Source: Akkermansiaceae bacterium
GTDB taxonomy: Bacteria; Verrucomicrobiota; Verrucomicrobiia; Verrucomicrobiales; Akkermansiaceae
Reading direction: 5' to 3'
Length of the DNA: 64,000 bases
Assembly: GCA_019634595.1 (NCBI GenBank)
Contig: JAHCBC010000003.1
Span: 806,001 to 870,000 of the forward strand
The first letter of the stretch is position 1. The number at the start of each line of letters is the position of its first letter. The notes beneath the pieces were generated by a model, which saw only the letters and a program-made list of their open reading frames with translations, did not search any database and was not told where the DNA came from. A program made the translations under genes and the position numbers. This document shows positions 13,027 through 22,487 of the stretch, one piece after another.

Positions 13027-13770
13027 ATGAAAATCCTCGCCGTCCTGCCGCTGCTCGCCACATCCGTGATCGCCGCCGACCTTCCACGGATCCCTTCAAA
13101 GCCCATCGCGGAGAAAAAGGATCTACTTATCTCCGAAGACTTCTCAAATGCAGAACTCGCGAAACCCTGGCACAAGGTCGTCGCGACATTCACCGTCGAA
13201 GATGGTGCGCTGAAGGGAACCCAGACCCGTGACAAGCTCATCCCTGCCGCAGATGGCAAGCCGGAGGTGAAACCGCACGCCGCCGTCCATGGACTGGAGA
13301 TCCCCACGAAGGACAGCGTCATCGAGGCGAGGATCAAACTGGATGGAGCCAGCATGGTCGATGTGGAGTTCGACGACCGCGCCTACAAGGGTTCCCACTA
13401 CGGACACCTCGCCCGCGCCCAGGTCCGGCTGGATGGCATCACCATCATGGACGAGCGGGACGGAAATCAGAACGAGGAGCTGAAACTGATGCGCAACGAT
13501 CCGTCGAAGAAGGACGAGGTCAACAAGATCATCGCCGCCCATCAGGTGAAATTCCCTGCCAAACTGGAGGCGGGGAAATGGTATAACCTCACCGTGGAAA
13601 CAGTGGGCGACGCGATGCGGGTTTCCATCGATGGCAAGGGTGTGGCTTACTTCGAATCGCCCGGCATCGGGCATGAAACCAAGTCGAAAATCGAGTTCGG
13701 TGTGGCAGGCAAGGACGGCTACTTCGACGATGTGAAAGTGTGGAACGCCGAACCGGTGAGGAAGAAGTGA
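13027..13770 (+). CDS. Secreted DUF1080/LamG-like beta-sandwich protein
   Basis: A signal peptide (MKILAVLPLLATSVIAAD) leads into a ~225-residue jelly-roll type domain: LLISEDFSNAELAKPWHK, FTVEDGALKGT, SVIEARIKLDG, MVDVEFDDRAYKGSHYGHL, WYNLTVETVGDAMRVSIDGK and YFDDVKVWNAE. This is the DUF1080 (3-keto-disaccharide hydrolase-like) or concanavalin-like fold common in Verrucomicrobia and Planctomycetes. A paralogue with the same order of motifs (FKGSHAGH, SPGIAHETK) lies at 53359. The stop overlaps the GTG start of the GH114-like gene, so the two are translationally coupled. It probably binds or cleaves glycans outside the cytoplasm; enzymatic activity is not proven by sequence. Confidence 0.78.
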   Translation: MKILAVLPLLATSVIAADLPRIPSKPIAEKKDLLISEDFSNAELAKPWHKVVATFTVEDGALKGTQTRDKLIPAADGKPEVKPHAAVHGLEIPTKDSVIEARIKLDGASMVDVEFDDRAYKGSHYGHLARAQVRLDGITIMDERDGNQNEELKLMRNDPSKKDEVNKIIAAHQVKFPAKLEAGKWYNLTVETVGDAMRVSIDGKGVAYFESPGIGHETKSKIEFGVAGKDGYFDDVKVWNAEPVRKK

Positions 13771-14678
13771 TCAGGCCCCTCCTTTGCTGCATTTTCGGCG
13801 GCTTGCTGGCGGCCCAGCCATTGCGGGCCGCGCCTTGCTCCTTCGCCTATGTCCTGCAAGCGGATTCCTTCGCGCCGGACAAGGCCGACGCCGTCCTGCA
13901 ACTGGCGGCGTCCGGGAGGGATTGGATCGTCCTCGACAGCCGTTTTAGCAGTGAAACCGCGTGGGAACACGCGGACCTCGATGAGATCCGCGCGGGGAAA
14001 AAGGGCAGGAAAGTGATCGCCTATATCTCCATCGGCGAGGCGGAGGACTACCGGTCCTACTGGGATGAAAAATGGAATCGCGGGGCAAAACCCTCATGGC
14101 TGTTGGGCGAAAATCCCCACTGGAAAGGCAACTACCGCGTCGCCTACTGGCATCCGGAATGGCAGGCGATCATGCTCAAGGTCGTGGACGAGGCGATGGC
14201 CACCGGCTTCGATGGCGTCTATCTCGACATCGTGGACGGCTTCGAAGCCTTCGAGAAAGACGGCGCGCGTTTCATCGACGACAGGCCGAATCCCGCCACC
14301 CGCCAGTCGTACCGCAGGGACATGGTGGACTGGGTGAAGCGCGTGGCGGCACAGGCCAGGGCGAAAAATACCGTCGCGCTGGTCATCCCGCAGAATGGTT
14401 CCCAGTTGCTCGCCCATCCCGACTTTGTCGCGGCGATCAGCGGCGTCGGCATCGAGGATCTGTTCACGGAGGACGACCGCAAGCAACCCGCGAGCCACAG
14501 CGACTATGTGCTGGGCTTCCTCAAGGTGTTGGAGGAAACCGGCAAGCCCGTCCTGGTGATCGAGTATCCCAAGCGTGAGAAGTCCATCTCCTACGCCCGG
14601 GAGTCGAACCAGCGCCAGAAGTTCACCTGGCTGTTCACGGACCGCGACCTGGAGACGCTGGGCACCTCCGGTCGCTGA
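13767..14678 (+). CDS. Secreted GH114-like endo-alpha-1,4-polygalactosaminidase family protein
   Basis: The frame continues to an ATG at 13740, but a GTG at 13767 that overlaps the upstream TGA (GTGA) and follows GAGGAAG is the better start. A signal peptide (about IRPLLCCIFGGLLAAQPLRAA) precedes a TIM-barrel domain matching GH114 (TM1410 family): WIVLDSRFS, KVIAYISIGEAEDYRSYW, NPHWKGNYRVAYWHPEWQ, GFDGVYLDIVDGFEAFE, and VLVIEYPK. The conserved acids in ISIGEAEDYR and VYLDIVD are at the family's active-site positions. GH114 enzymes cleave galactosamine-rich polymers. Coupling with the DUF1080-like protein suggests a joint role in glycan breakdown. Confidence 0.82.
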   Translation: MIRPLLCCIFGGLLAAQPLRAAPCSFAYVLQADSFAPDKADAVLQLAASGRDWIVLDSRFSSETAWEHADLDEIRAGKKGRKVIAYISIGEAEDYRSYWDEKWNRGAKPSWLLGENPHWKGNYRVAYWHPEWQAIMLKVVDEAMATGFDGVYLDIVDGFEAFEKDGARFIDDRPNPATRQSYRRDMVDWVKRVAAQARAKNTVALVIPQNGSQLLAHPDFVAAISGVGIEDLFTEDDRKQPASHSDYVLGFLKVLEETGKPVLVIEYPKREKSISYARESNQRQKFTWLFTDRDLETLGTSGR

Positions 14679-14687
14679 GGGGCCGGC

Positions 14688-15131
14688 TCAGGATTCCCCG
14701 CACGGAGTCCAGACGCCCACCATCCAGCTCACGCCAAACTTGTCCTCCAGCATCCCGAAGCGGGGCGACCAGAAGGTTTCCCCCAGTGGCATGGTGACTT
14801 TCCCTCCGTTGGAAAGGGCGGCGAAGGCACGGTCCACGGCCGCTTCATCCGGCAGGGTGAGGGAAAGGGAGATACCGCTGATCTTGTCCACCTCCCCGCA
14901 ACCGTCCGACGCCATCAGGAGGGAGTCCCCGATGCGGAACGCGGCGTGCATGATCTTTTTTCCGTAGCCGTCGGGCAGCATTCCTTCCGGCGGAGGCTCC
15001 GGGCTTTCCTCGAAGCGCATCATGGCCTCGACCTGCGCGCCAAGTTCGCTGCGGTAAAATTCCACCGCTTCTTCACACCTGCCGCCGAACATCAAATAGG
15101 GTTGGATGATATGTTTGGATATCGTGCTCAT
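14688..15131 (-). CDS. VOC-family (PhnB-like) glyoxalase/bleomycin-resistance fold protein
   Basis: 147 residues with the paired beta-alpha-beta modules of the vicinal-oxygen-chelate fold: IQPYLMFGGRCEEAVEFYRS, MHAAFRIGDSLLMASD, DRAFAALSNGGKVTMPLGETFWSPRFGMLEDKFGVSWMV. This pattern is that of the PhnB-like subfamily. No signal peptide, so cytosolic. It is convergent with the GH114-like gene, with 9 bases between the stops. The substrate is unknown; PhnB-like proteins are widespread and mostly uncharacterised. Confidence 0.85.
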   Translation of the reverse strand: MSTISKHIIQPYLMFGGRCEEAVEFYRSELGAQVEAMMRFEESPEPPPEGMLPDGYGKKIMHAAFRIGDSLLMASDGCGEVDKISGISLSLTLPDEAAVDRAFAALSNGGKVTMPLGETFWSPRFGMLEDKFGVSWMVGVWTPCGES

Positions 15132-15281
15132 GGTTTCTGGAGGTTCGTTTCAATATCACGACGAACGGGAATCCCGCCAAAGGACATCTCCGGCGGATTT
15201 TCCCGAAATCCAGCCTCCGAAAATTCCTCTCGCCGCCATCCCTCCCATCCGTGAAAAGGATGAACCCTTGGAGTCATTCCA

Positions 15282-18200
15282 ATGAAACCCATCCCCATCC
15301 TCCTTCTCGCGGCCGCCCTGCCGTGTTCCGCGCAGACGAACCATGCGCTCGGAAAGCCGGTGATCGCCGACTCCGTGCGGGCGGGCTACCCTGCGGCCAA
15401 CGCGGTGGATGGCGTGCTCAGCGATCCATCCCGCTGGCTGGCGGATGCGGCCTCCGGAGGTCATTGGCTGGAGATCGACCTGGGGGCCGCCATCACCTTG
15501 CGGCAGGCCCACATTTACTCGGGCTACCAGAACGAGGCGGGCAGCCCGATCACCTCATTTTCTCTACAGCGCTGGGACGGCACCGCCTGGCAGAGCATCC
15601 CCGGAGCCGCCATCCAGCCGAACCGCTCGATGGGGACGGTGTTCCAGTTCGACTCCCCCATCACCACCACGAAGGTCCGTCTGGTGGTCGCGGATACCAC
15701 CATCATCCGCGTCCGCGAGATCGCCCTCTGGGAAAATCCCACGCCGCTGTTCACCGGCATGGTCGGGGACAACCTGCCCATCTGGCACCCGGCCTACGCG
15801 AATCTCGCGCTGGGGAAACCTGCGGCAGCCCACGCTTCCGTGAACTCCGGCGTCGCCAACTTTGCCGTCGATGGGGAGGCGGGTGACAACTCGCGGCTCG
15901 TCGCCCAGCCCCCCTCCTCCCCTGCCGGGCCTCTTCATGTGGAGGTGGATCTGACCTTCCCCGCATCGGTCGCGGAGGCGCATGTCTACAGTGGCGCGTC
16001 CTCCGGTTCCGCGGATGCCGCCTTCCACCTGGAGGCGGAGAACGATGGAACCTGGACCACCATCCCCGGCAGCGTGGTGACGGGAAACACCAGCCAGTCG
16101 GTGCGGGTCACTTTCACCGCTCCGGTGACCACCCGGCGCATCCGCTACGTCCCGGACGGGCTGGGTACCACTGGCTTCACCCGGCTGCGGGAGCTGACGC
16201 TATGGGAAACCACCCAGGTGCCCCTGAACCTCGGACTCTTCATCGGGGGACCCACGTTGTTGAACCCCGCCACTCCGGTCGCCCTCAACCAGATCGGCTT
16301 CCAGAAAGGCGCGCCGAAGCGTTTCACCGCCATCACCTGCCCCGACGGAACGCCTTTCCACGTCACCCCGGCCACCTCCGCGGAACCGCTGTTCTCCGGA
16401 ACCATCCAGGGCAATCTCGGAGACTTCAGCAGCTTCGATCCCGCATCACCGGGTCCCTACGTGGTGCGGCTGGCACCGGCGGAAAATGCGCCCGGCACCA
16501 GCGATCCTTTCCTCATTCTGGACGATCTCATCGGCACGAAATATCTGCCACCAGCCATCCATTTCATGAACGACGCGCGGAGCGCGATCGGCACCCACCC
16601 GAGCGCATTCGGCGGTGCACCGTGGCGGGATGGGGCCTACTATTCGTTCGAGATCCCCTCCCTCGTCCACCTGCTCCTCACCCGGCGGGACGTGGTGGTG
16701 GCGCTGCCACTCGAAATCGACTGGGAGGCGGAGAAAGCGACGATCCTGTCGCCCGCCTTTGACGGCATCTACAAGGAGCTGACCGCCAGCACCGGCTTTC
16801 TCCCGGCCATCCGCCGCTACTACCAGAACTACGAGGCTCCCCGTAGCAACGCTCCGGATCTGGTGAAAATCCTGCATTTCGGCATGGGCGTGACGCTCGA
16901 ACGTCCGGCGACGAAAGACTGGTCGGGGGACGAGCGGCCGGAGCAGATCCATTCCCAGACCGTGGAATGGGCGGCATGGATCCTCTACTCCTGGCCCGTT
17001 CTCCGCGAATGGCTTCCGCAGTCCTTTTACGTCAAAGTCCGCGACTTCGCCTTTGCCGAGTGGGGGAGATCCTCCGGCCTGGGCACCACCACCCGGACGG
17101 ATGATGATCCGTCATCACTGGAGATCGACCCGCTCTGGCTCCCGTCCACGTACGGCACCGTGGACAAAAGCCCGTTCAAGGGCCGCCATCCCCCGGCCCA
17201 TTCGATCTGGCCGAATCTCCTCATGTACCAGGTCGCCCTCCGGGAGGGTCGTCCGGATGCCGCGATCTATCTCCAGGCTGCGAAAACCCAGACCCAGTGG
17301 CTGATCGACAACCTCGACTGGAACGATCCCCGGACGACCAAGGGCCACCGCATGTCCGAGAACAAGACCATGCCGGGGCTGGCCTACTTCCTCAGGACTT
17401 ATCCCAGCGAAGCGCCCGCCGGCCTCGCGGCGAAGATCGAGCAATGGGCGGACATCATGATCTCCCGCTCCGCCAATGGATATGACTTCCGCCGCTATGA
17501 TGCCACCGAGTGGTCGATCCCCGCACTGAACCAGAAATGGAACGAACCGGGAAACCTCGCCGGCTTTCCCGCGTGCGCTCTCGCCGCCGCCTCCACGCTC
17601 TCACACACACCGGAAAAGCAGCAACGTCTGCGGGAAATTTCATGGGCGGCCATCGACTGCCTCTTTGGCAGAAATCCATTGCGGGCCGCCTCCCCCGGCA
17701 GACCCGTCACCCTCGCGGATGGCAAGCCCGGCGGCTTTCCGGATGTGGAGCGCGGGTGGCCGCAGCTCTACACCGGACAGGCCGCCTATCTGGAAAGCGC
17801 GCGCGGTGCCCTCTGCTCCGGCCCCGGCAGCGAACACTTCCCCAACAACCCTGACGCAGCCCTCCGCCATCCGGAGCCATGGACCAACTTCAACGCCGCG
17901 TGGAACCTTTCCCTCGCCTACATGGCGGCGGATCTGGATGGAACATGGGACACCCACCGGATTCCCCAGCCCTACACGGGTGGCGCGGGTGAAGATGAAA
18001 ACGGCGACATGATCCCGGACCTGATCCACCACGCCTCCGTGGGGCTGCACCGGCCTTTTCTCAGTCCCACCCTCCTTTCCGGCCCCGCACTCGATCTCCT
18101 TCACAACCTCCAGGCCTACGACACGACATTGACCGTCGAATGGACCACCACCCTGCGGTCCGACGACTGGCATCCAGCGACCTTCAGCGAAGCCGCGGAC

Positions 18201-18290
18201 ATCCTCCACAACGACGGCACCCTCACCCGCCGCTGGATCCTCCCTGCGGGTGAGCCGAAACTTTTCTACCGGCTCAAGGCCACCCGCTGA
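15282..18290 (+). CDS. Secreted GH9-like glycosidase with two F5/8-type C (discoidin) domains
   Basis: A 1002-residue protein with signal peptide MKPIPILLLAAALPCSAQ. Two galactose-binding/discoidin modules follow (about 20-145, LGKPVIADSVRAGYPAANAVDG..HWLEIDLGA; about 170-310, LGKPAAAHASVNSG..HVEVDLTF). Next comes an Ig-like stretch with NQIGFQKGAPKRF, resembling the N-terminal domain of GH9 cellulases, and then an alpha/alpha-barrel region (about 440-880). Its end has CLFGRNPL and PEPWTNFNAAWN, equivalent to the GH9 C-terminal LGxNP and ExxxxxNA signatures, with the putative acid Glu retained. A C-terminal EF-hand-like piece (GEDENGDMIPDLIH) and a last beta-domain follow. It is likely an exported polysaccharide hydrolase; substrate unknown, GH9 membership is inference. 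Confidence 0.72.
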   Translation: MKPIPILLLAAALPCSAQTNHALGKPVIADSVRAGYPAANAVDGVLSDPSRWLADAASGGHWLEIDLGAAITLRQAHIYSGYQNEAGSPITSFSLQRWDGTAWQSIPGAAIQPNRSMGTVFQFDSPITTTKVRLVVADTTIIRVREIALWENPTPLFTGMVGDNLPIWHPAYANLALGKPAAAHASVNSGVANFAVDGEAGDNSRLVAQPPSSPAGPLHVEVDLTFPASVAEAHVYSGASSGSADAAFHLEAENDGTWTTIPGSVVTGNTSQSVRVTFTAPVTTRRIRYVPDGLGTTGFTRLRELTLWETTQVPLNLGLFIGGPTLLNPATPVALNQIGFQKGAPKRFTAITCPDGTPFHVTPATSAEPLFSGTIQGNLGDFSSFDPASPGPYVVRLAPAENAPGTSDPFLILDDLIGTKYLPPAIHFMNDARSAIGTHPSAFGGAPWRDGAYYSFEIPSLVHLLLTRRDVVVALPLEIDWEAEKATILSPAFDGIYKELTASTGFLPAIRRYYQNYEAPRSNAPDLVKILHFGMGVTLERPATKDWSGDERPEQIHSQTVEWAAWILYSWPVLREWLPQSFYVKVRDFAFAEWGRSSGLGTTTRTDDDPSSLEIDPLWLPSTYGTVDKSPFKGRHPPAHSIWPNLLMYQVALREGRPDAAIYLQAAKTQTQWLIDNLDWNDPRTTKGHRMSENKTMPGLAYFLRTYPSEAPAGLAAKIEQWADIMISRSANGYDFRRYDATEWSIPALNQKWNEPGNLAGFPACALAAASTLSHTPEKQQRLREISWAAIDCLFGRNPLRAASPGRPVTLADGKPGGFPDVERGWPQLYTGQAAYLESARGALCSGPGSEHFPNNPDAALRHPEPWTNFNAAWNLSLAYMAADLDGTWDTHRIPQPYTGGAGEDENGDMIPDLIHHASVGLHRPFLSPTLLSGPALDLLHNLQAYDTTLTVEWTTTLRSDDWHPATFSEAADILHNDGTLTRRWILPAGEPKLFYRLKATR

Positions 18291-18361
18291 GATCACCACC
18301 ACCCCATTTTCGGGAAAAACCGGAGATGCGCCGGACTGGAACGCGCTTAGGGTAGGATGCC

Positions 18362-19438
18362 ATGACGACACGCAGGAAATTCCTCACCACAGCCATGCTC
18401 GCCTCCGCGGCGGCGACCGCAGGGTCCACCGCGGCGGAAAAGAAATCCGCGGAAGGAAAGCACTACCGCACGCCGGTGAAGATCGGCATGGGCGGCGTGG
18501 CGCTCGGCAACGGATTCGCCGTCACTCCGGACGCGCAGGCGGATGAAACGATGGCAGCCGCCTGGGAAGCGGGCGTCCGCTTTTTCGATACCTCGCCGTG
18601 GTATGGCCTTGGCCTGAGCGAGCGCCGCTTCGGCCACTTTCTGGATGGGCAGAAGAGGGACGAGTTCGTGCTTTCCACGAAGATCGGCCGACTGATGACC
18701 CCTGACGAGAACTTCAGGCACGGGATGTGGAAAGGCCACCTCGGCTTCAACTACAAATACGACTACACCGCCGCGGGCACCCGGCGCTCGATCGAGGACA
18801 GCCTCCAGCGGATGGGCCTGTCCTCCATCGACATCGTCTTCATCCACGACCTTTCCCCGGACAACGGCGACATGAAGGAAAAGTGGACGGAGTACTTCGA
18901 CATCGCCGCCAAGGGGGCGATGCCGGAACTGACGAAGATGCGGGACGAGGGCATCATCAAGGCATGGGGCTTCGGCGTGAACCGCCCGCAACCGATCCTG
19001 AAAGCGCTGGAGGTTTCCGATCCGGACATCTTCCTCGCAGCCACCCAATATTCATTGATGAAGCACGAGGACGCCTTGGAAAATCTCTTCCCCGCGTGCA
19101 ACGATCACGGCGTTTCATTGGTCATCGGTGCACCGCTCAATGCCGGATTCCTTGCCGGGCTGGACCGCTACGACTACGGCGGAAAAATCCCCGAAGGCTT
19201 CAAGGAGAAGCGGGAGAAAATGATGAAGGTGGCGAAAAATTACGACACCGACCTGCGCACCGCCGCCCTCCAGTTCACCGCGGCCCCGTCCGTCGTCTCC
19301 GCCACCATCCCCGGCGCACGCACGCCGAAGCAGGTGGAGGAAAACATGGCATCGATGAAAGCAAAGATCCCGCCGGAGTTCTGGGAAGTCCTGAAAAAGG
19401 AAAAGCTGATCTCCGCGAACGCACCGGTCCCGGGCTGA
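18362..19438 (+). CDS. Tat-exported aldo/keto reductase, sugar-dehydrogenase-like
   Basis: The N-terminus (MTTRRKFLTTAMLASAAATAG) is a twin-arginine signal. The rest is an AKR of the D-threo-aldose 1-dehydrogenase / pyridoxal 4-dehydrogenase group: KIGMGGVALGNG, FFDTSPWYGLGLSERRFG (catalytic Asp and Tyr), FVLSTKIGRL (Lys) and IDIVFIHDLS (His), so the tetrad is complete. The C-terminal SVVSATIPGARTPKQVEEN is the usual NAD(P)-binding end. Family members oxidise or reduce L-fucose-type sugars; an exported member would need its cofactor loaded before Tat transport. It ends exactly where the convergent sulfatase ends. Confidence 0.86.
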   Translation: MTTRRKFLTTAMLASAAATAGSTAAEKKSAEGKHYRTPVKIGMGGVALGNGFAVTPDAQADETMAAAWEAGVRFFDTSPWYGLGLSERRFGHFLDGQKRDEFVLSTKIGRLMTPDENFRHGMWKGHLGFNYKYDYTAAGTRRSIEDSLQRMGLSSIDIVFIHDLSPDNGDMKEKWTEYFDIAAKGAMPELTKMRDEGIIKAWGFGVNRPQPILKALEVSDPDIFLAATQYSLMKHEDALENLFPACNDHGVSLVIGAPLNAGFLAGLDRYDYGGKIPEGFKEKREKMMKVAKNYDTDLRTAALQFTAAPSVVSATIPGARTPKQVEENMASMKAKIPPEFWEVLKKEKLISANAPVPG

Positions 19439-20857
19439 TCACTCCACCTTTCCCGGCGGCCGGACACCTTCGCCCCGGGTTCCTGTGAGCGAATCGCCCA
19501 GATCCTTGCGCGCCTTATCCGCGAGGGTGAGCAACCGTGCCACCACCTCGGGATTCCCCGCGGCCACATCCTTCTCCTCACTGATGTCCATGGCGACGTT
19601 GTAGAGCTGGGGGTTGGTGATCTTCCGCTGTTCATACGGCACTGGCTTCCCGTCCGTGCCGCCCGGCTTTCCGCCGAGGGTGCGGTACTGGTGGGGCAGG
19701 TAGAGTTTCCAGTCCCCGCTCATCACCGCCTGCAGTTCGTTCTGCTTGTAGTAGAAGAAATAGGCATCGTGGGGACTCTCCGCCCCTTCCTTGCCGGTGA
19801 GCAGCGGCAGGACATCCAGCCCGTCGATCTTCCGTGCGGGAAGATCCGCCCCGACCAGACCGGCGATGGTCGGCAGCAGGTCGATCGTCATCATCGGCTC
19901 ACGGCCCACCGTTCCCGCCGGAATCGTTCCGGGATAACGGGCGATGAAGGGCACCCGCACGCCGCCCTCCCACACGGTTCCTTTGCCCTCCCTCAGCGGC
20001 GTGGCCACTCCGGAGTGGTCCCCATAGTTCAGCCACGGTCCGTTGTCCGAAGTGAAAATGACCAGCGTGTTCCCGTCCGCTCCCGTTTCCTTCAGCGCGC
20101 CCATGACCTCCCCCACCGACCAGTCGATCTCCTCGATCACATCGGCATAGGCCCCTTCCGGCGACTTGCTCCGCCCGCTGGTGAAAAGCGGCACGTGCGG
20201 CATGCTGTGGGCGACGTAGAGGAAGAACGGCTTCTCCTTGTTCCCGCGGATGAATTCCACCGCGCGCTCCGTGTACCAGGTGGTCAGTTGCTTCTGCTCC
20301 TCCGCCGTCACTTCCGGAATCTTCACGCCGCGGTCTTCCAGCAGCGGCAGCGGAGGAAACGCCGCCCGCCGTTTGTTCGCCTCCGGATGGAGCGGCCACA
20401 TGTCATTCGAGTAGGGCAGCCCCAGATAGTGGTCGAATCCCTGGTCCAGCGGCAACATGGGAGACGTATCCCCCAGATGCCACTTGCCCACCGCAGCGGT
20501 CGCGTAGCCCTTCCGCTTCACCACCTCCGCGATGGTGGTTTCCTCCGGATTCAGCCCGGTCTTCGCCTTCGGCCCCAGGGCACCCTGGATCCCCACCCGG
20601 CTGGGATAGCATCCGGTCATCAGCGCCGCCCGCGACGCGGAGCAGACCGGCTGCGCCACATAAAAGCGCTCCGACCGCATGCCCTCCGCCGCGAGCCGGT
20701 CGAGGTTCGGCGTGCGGTTTTTCACCGATCCATAGCAGCCGGGATCCCCGTAACCCATATCGTCCGCAAAGATGATCACGATGTTCGGCGGGGCCGCATG
20801 CAGTGGAGCGATCCACGGGAAAAGGAACAGCGACAGCAGGAATTTTCCGGATTTCAT
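19439..20857 (-). CDS. Secreted sulfatase (arylsulfatase, S1 family)
   Basis: From the ATG at 20857 the protein starts with a signal peptide (MKSGKFLLSLFLFPWIAPLHAA) and then PNIVIIFADDMGYGDPGCYG, the metal-binding N-terminus of type I sulfatases. VCSASRAALMTG is the formylglycine motif (C-x-A-x-R), so it needs the maturase FGE. VGKWHLG, HSMPHVPLF, VIFTSDNGPWLNYGDH complete the active site, and the C-terminal subdomain is present (SGDWKLYLP). The frame reaches an earlier ATG at 20953, which would bury the signal peptide and is rejected. It is divergent from the next sulfatase. Carbohydrate sulfate ester hydrolysis is well supported; the exact sugar is not. Confidence 0.92.
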   Translation of the reverse strand: MKSGKFLLSLFLFPWIAPLHAAPPNIVIIFADDMGYGDPGCYGSVKNRTPNLDRLAAEGMRSERFYVAQPVCSASRAALMTGCYPSRVGIQGALGPKAKTGLNPEETTIAEVVKRKGYATAAVGKWHLGDTSPMLPLDQGFDHYLGLPYSNDMWPLHPEANKRRAAFPPLPLLEDRGVKIPEVTAEEQKQLTTWYTERAVEFIRGNKEKPFFLYVAHSMPHVPLFTSGRSKSPEGAYADVIEEIDWSVGEVMGALKETGADGNTLVIFTSDNGPWLNYGDHSGVATPLREGKGTVWEGGVRVPFIARYPGTIPAGTVGREPMMTIDLLPTIAGLVGADLPARKIDGLDVLPLLTGKEGAESPHDAYFFYYKQNELQAVMSGDWKLYLPHQYRTLGGKPGGTDGKPVPYEQRKITNPQLYNVAMDISEEKDVAAGNPEVVARLLTLADKARKDLGDSLTGTRGEGVRPPGKVE

Positions 20858-20995
20858 GACCGTCCGGATTGGACCGGATGACCGGGCACAAGGCAAGGAA
20901 GCCGTTCGTATATCCTTCTCATGCCCACCAGGGACTGATTGCATCCATGGCATCCGCGCCGGAATTCCGCCGCGCCACCAAACCCATCCGCTCCC

Positions 20996-22411
20996 ATGTC
21001 CGTCACCCGCGCCCTTACCCTGGCCGCAGCATTCCTCTGCACCCTTCTGCCCGCCACCGCGCAGCCGGAGTCAAAACGGCCCAACATCCTCGTCATCATC
21101 GGGGATGACTGCACCTACAGCGACCTTTCCTTCCACGGCGGGGAAAACGCGCGCACGCCCCATCTCGACCGGCTCGCCAGCCAGGGCATGGTCTTCGAGC
21201 GCGCCTACCTCAGCATGGCCATGTGCGCCCCCAGCCGCTCCGAACTCTACACCGGCCGGTTCCCGCTGCGCAACGGCTGCGCCTGGAACCACGCACCCTG
21301 CCGGGAAGGCACCCGCAGCATCACCCACCACCTCGGGGAACGTGGATACCGTGTCGGCCTCGCCGGAAAGAGCCACGTGAAACCCGCATCCGTCTTCGCC
21401 TTTGAGGATGTCCCGGGCTTCGACGGAAACTGCGTCCGCAATCCCACCCGCCCGCACGACCTTGCCGGCGTCCGGAGCTTCGCCACGCGGGATGCCAACC
21501 AACCGTTCTGCTTGGTCGTCGCCCTCACGGAACCCCACGTCCCGTGGGTCATGGGGGATGCCTCCGCGTATCCGCCAGCCTCCATCAAACTCCCGCCCAA
21601 CCTCGCGGACACACCGCGCACGCGCGAAGCTTTCTCCAGCTACCTGGCGGAGATCACCTACATGGACGGCCAGATCGGTGAACTCCTGCGCCTGCTGGAT
21701 GACAACGGCCTGGCGGAAAACACCCTCGTCCTCTTCACCAGCGAGCAAGGTTCCCAGTTCCCCGGCAACAAGTGGACGAACTGGGACAGCGGACTCCATA
21801 CCTCCCTCGTCGCCCGCCTGCCCGGCACCATCGCCGCGGGAAGCCGCACCTCCGCCGTCGTCCAGTATGCCGATGTCGTGCCCACCCTGATCGATCTCGC
21901 CGGAGCGAAGCCGGACAACGCCGCCTTTGACGGCACCAGCTTCCTCCCCGTCCTGAAAGGCACCGCCGCCCGCCACCGCGACCACGCCTACGGCCTCCAC
22001 AACAACTACCCGGAAGGCCCGCCCTACCCGATCCGCAGCATCACCGATGGCGACTGGCGCTACATCCGCAACCTCAGGCCGGACCGCACCTATATCGAGA
22101 AACACCTCATGGGCCTCGAGAACAACTACTGGGGTTCCTGGCTCGCCCACAGTTCGGAACACCCCGCCATCCTCCACCTCGTCGAGCGCTACCTCAACCG
22201 CCCCGCCGAGGAACTCTACCACACCTCCGCAGACCGCTCCGAACTCACCAACCTCGCGGCCGATCCCGCCCACGCGGAAACCAAGGCCCGGCTCTCCGCC
22301 GCACTGGATCGGCACCTCGCGGACCAGCTCGACCCCGGCGCAGCCCTGGACACGCCGGAAGCGTTCAAGGCCACCGAAAGCGGAAAGCCCGCCTTTCCGG
22401 GGAAGCCGTGA
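20996..22411 (+). CDS. Secreted sulfatase, N-sulfoglucosamine sulfohydrolase-like
   Basis: The ATG at 20996 gives a signal peptide (MSVTRALTLAAAFLCTLLPATAQ); an upstream in-frame ATG at 20939 is less likely. The catalytic domain shows RPNILVIIGDDCTYSDLSFHGG, the formylglycine motif MCAPSRSELYTG, LAGKSHVKP, VVALTEPHVPWV, and LVLFTSEQGSQFPGNKW. Asp/Asp and the later Glu-Gln-Gly in place of the commoner Asp-Asn-Gly resemble sulfamidase-like members. It carries no lipobox and should act in the periplasm or outside. Together with the opposite sulfatase it forms a divergent pair sharing one ~140-bp control region, suggesting co-induction by a sulfated glycan. Confidence 0.9.
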   Translation: MSVTRALTLAAAFLCTLLPATAQPESKRPNILVIIGDDCTYSDLSFHGGENARTPHLDRLASQGMVFERAYLSMAMCAPSRSELYTGRFPLRNGCAWNHAPCREGTRSITHHLGERGYRVGLAGKSHVKPASVFAFEDVPGFDGNCVRNPTRPHDLAGVRSFATRDANQPFCLVVALTEPHVPWVMGDASAYPPASIKLPPNLADTPRTREAFSSYLAEITYMDGQIGELLRLLDDNGLAENTLVLFTSEQGSQFPGNKWTNWDSGLHTSLVARLPGTIAAGSRTSAVVQYADVVPTLIDLAGAKPDNAAFDGTSFLPVLKGTAARHRDHAYGLHNNYPEGPPYPIRSITDGDWRYIRNLRPDRTYIEKHLMGLENNYWGSWLAHSSEHPAILHLVERYLNRPAEELYHTSADRSELTNLAADPAHAETKARLSAALDRHLADQLDPGAALDTPEAFKATESGKPAFPGKP

Positions 22412-22487
22412 GTCCGTCCCGGTGGCCACCATCCGCCCGTAGAATAGGCTTGAGAACCAACGGATTTCCCGATCCCATGTAGGAGCC

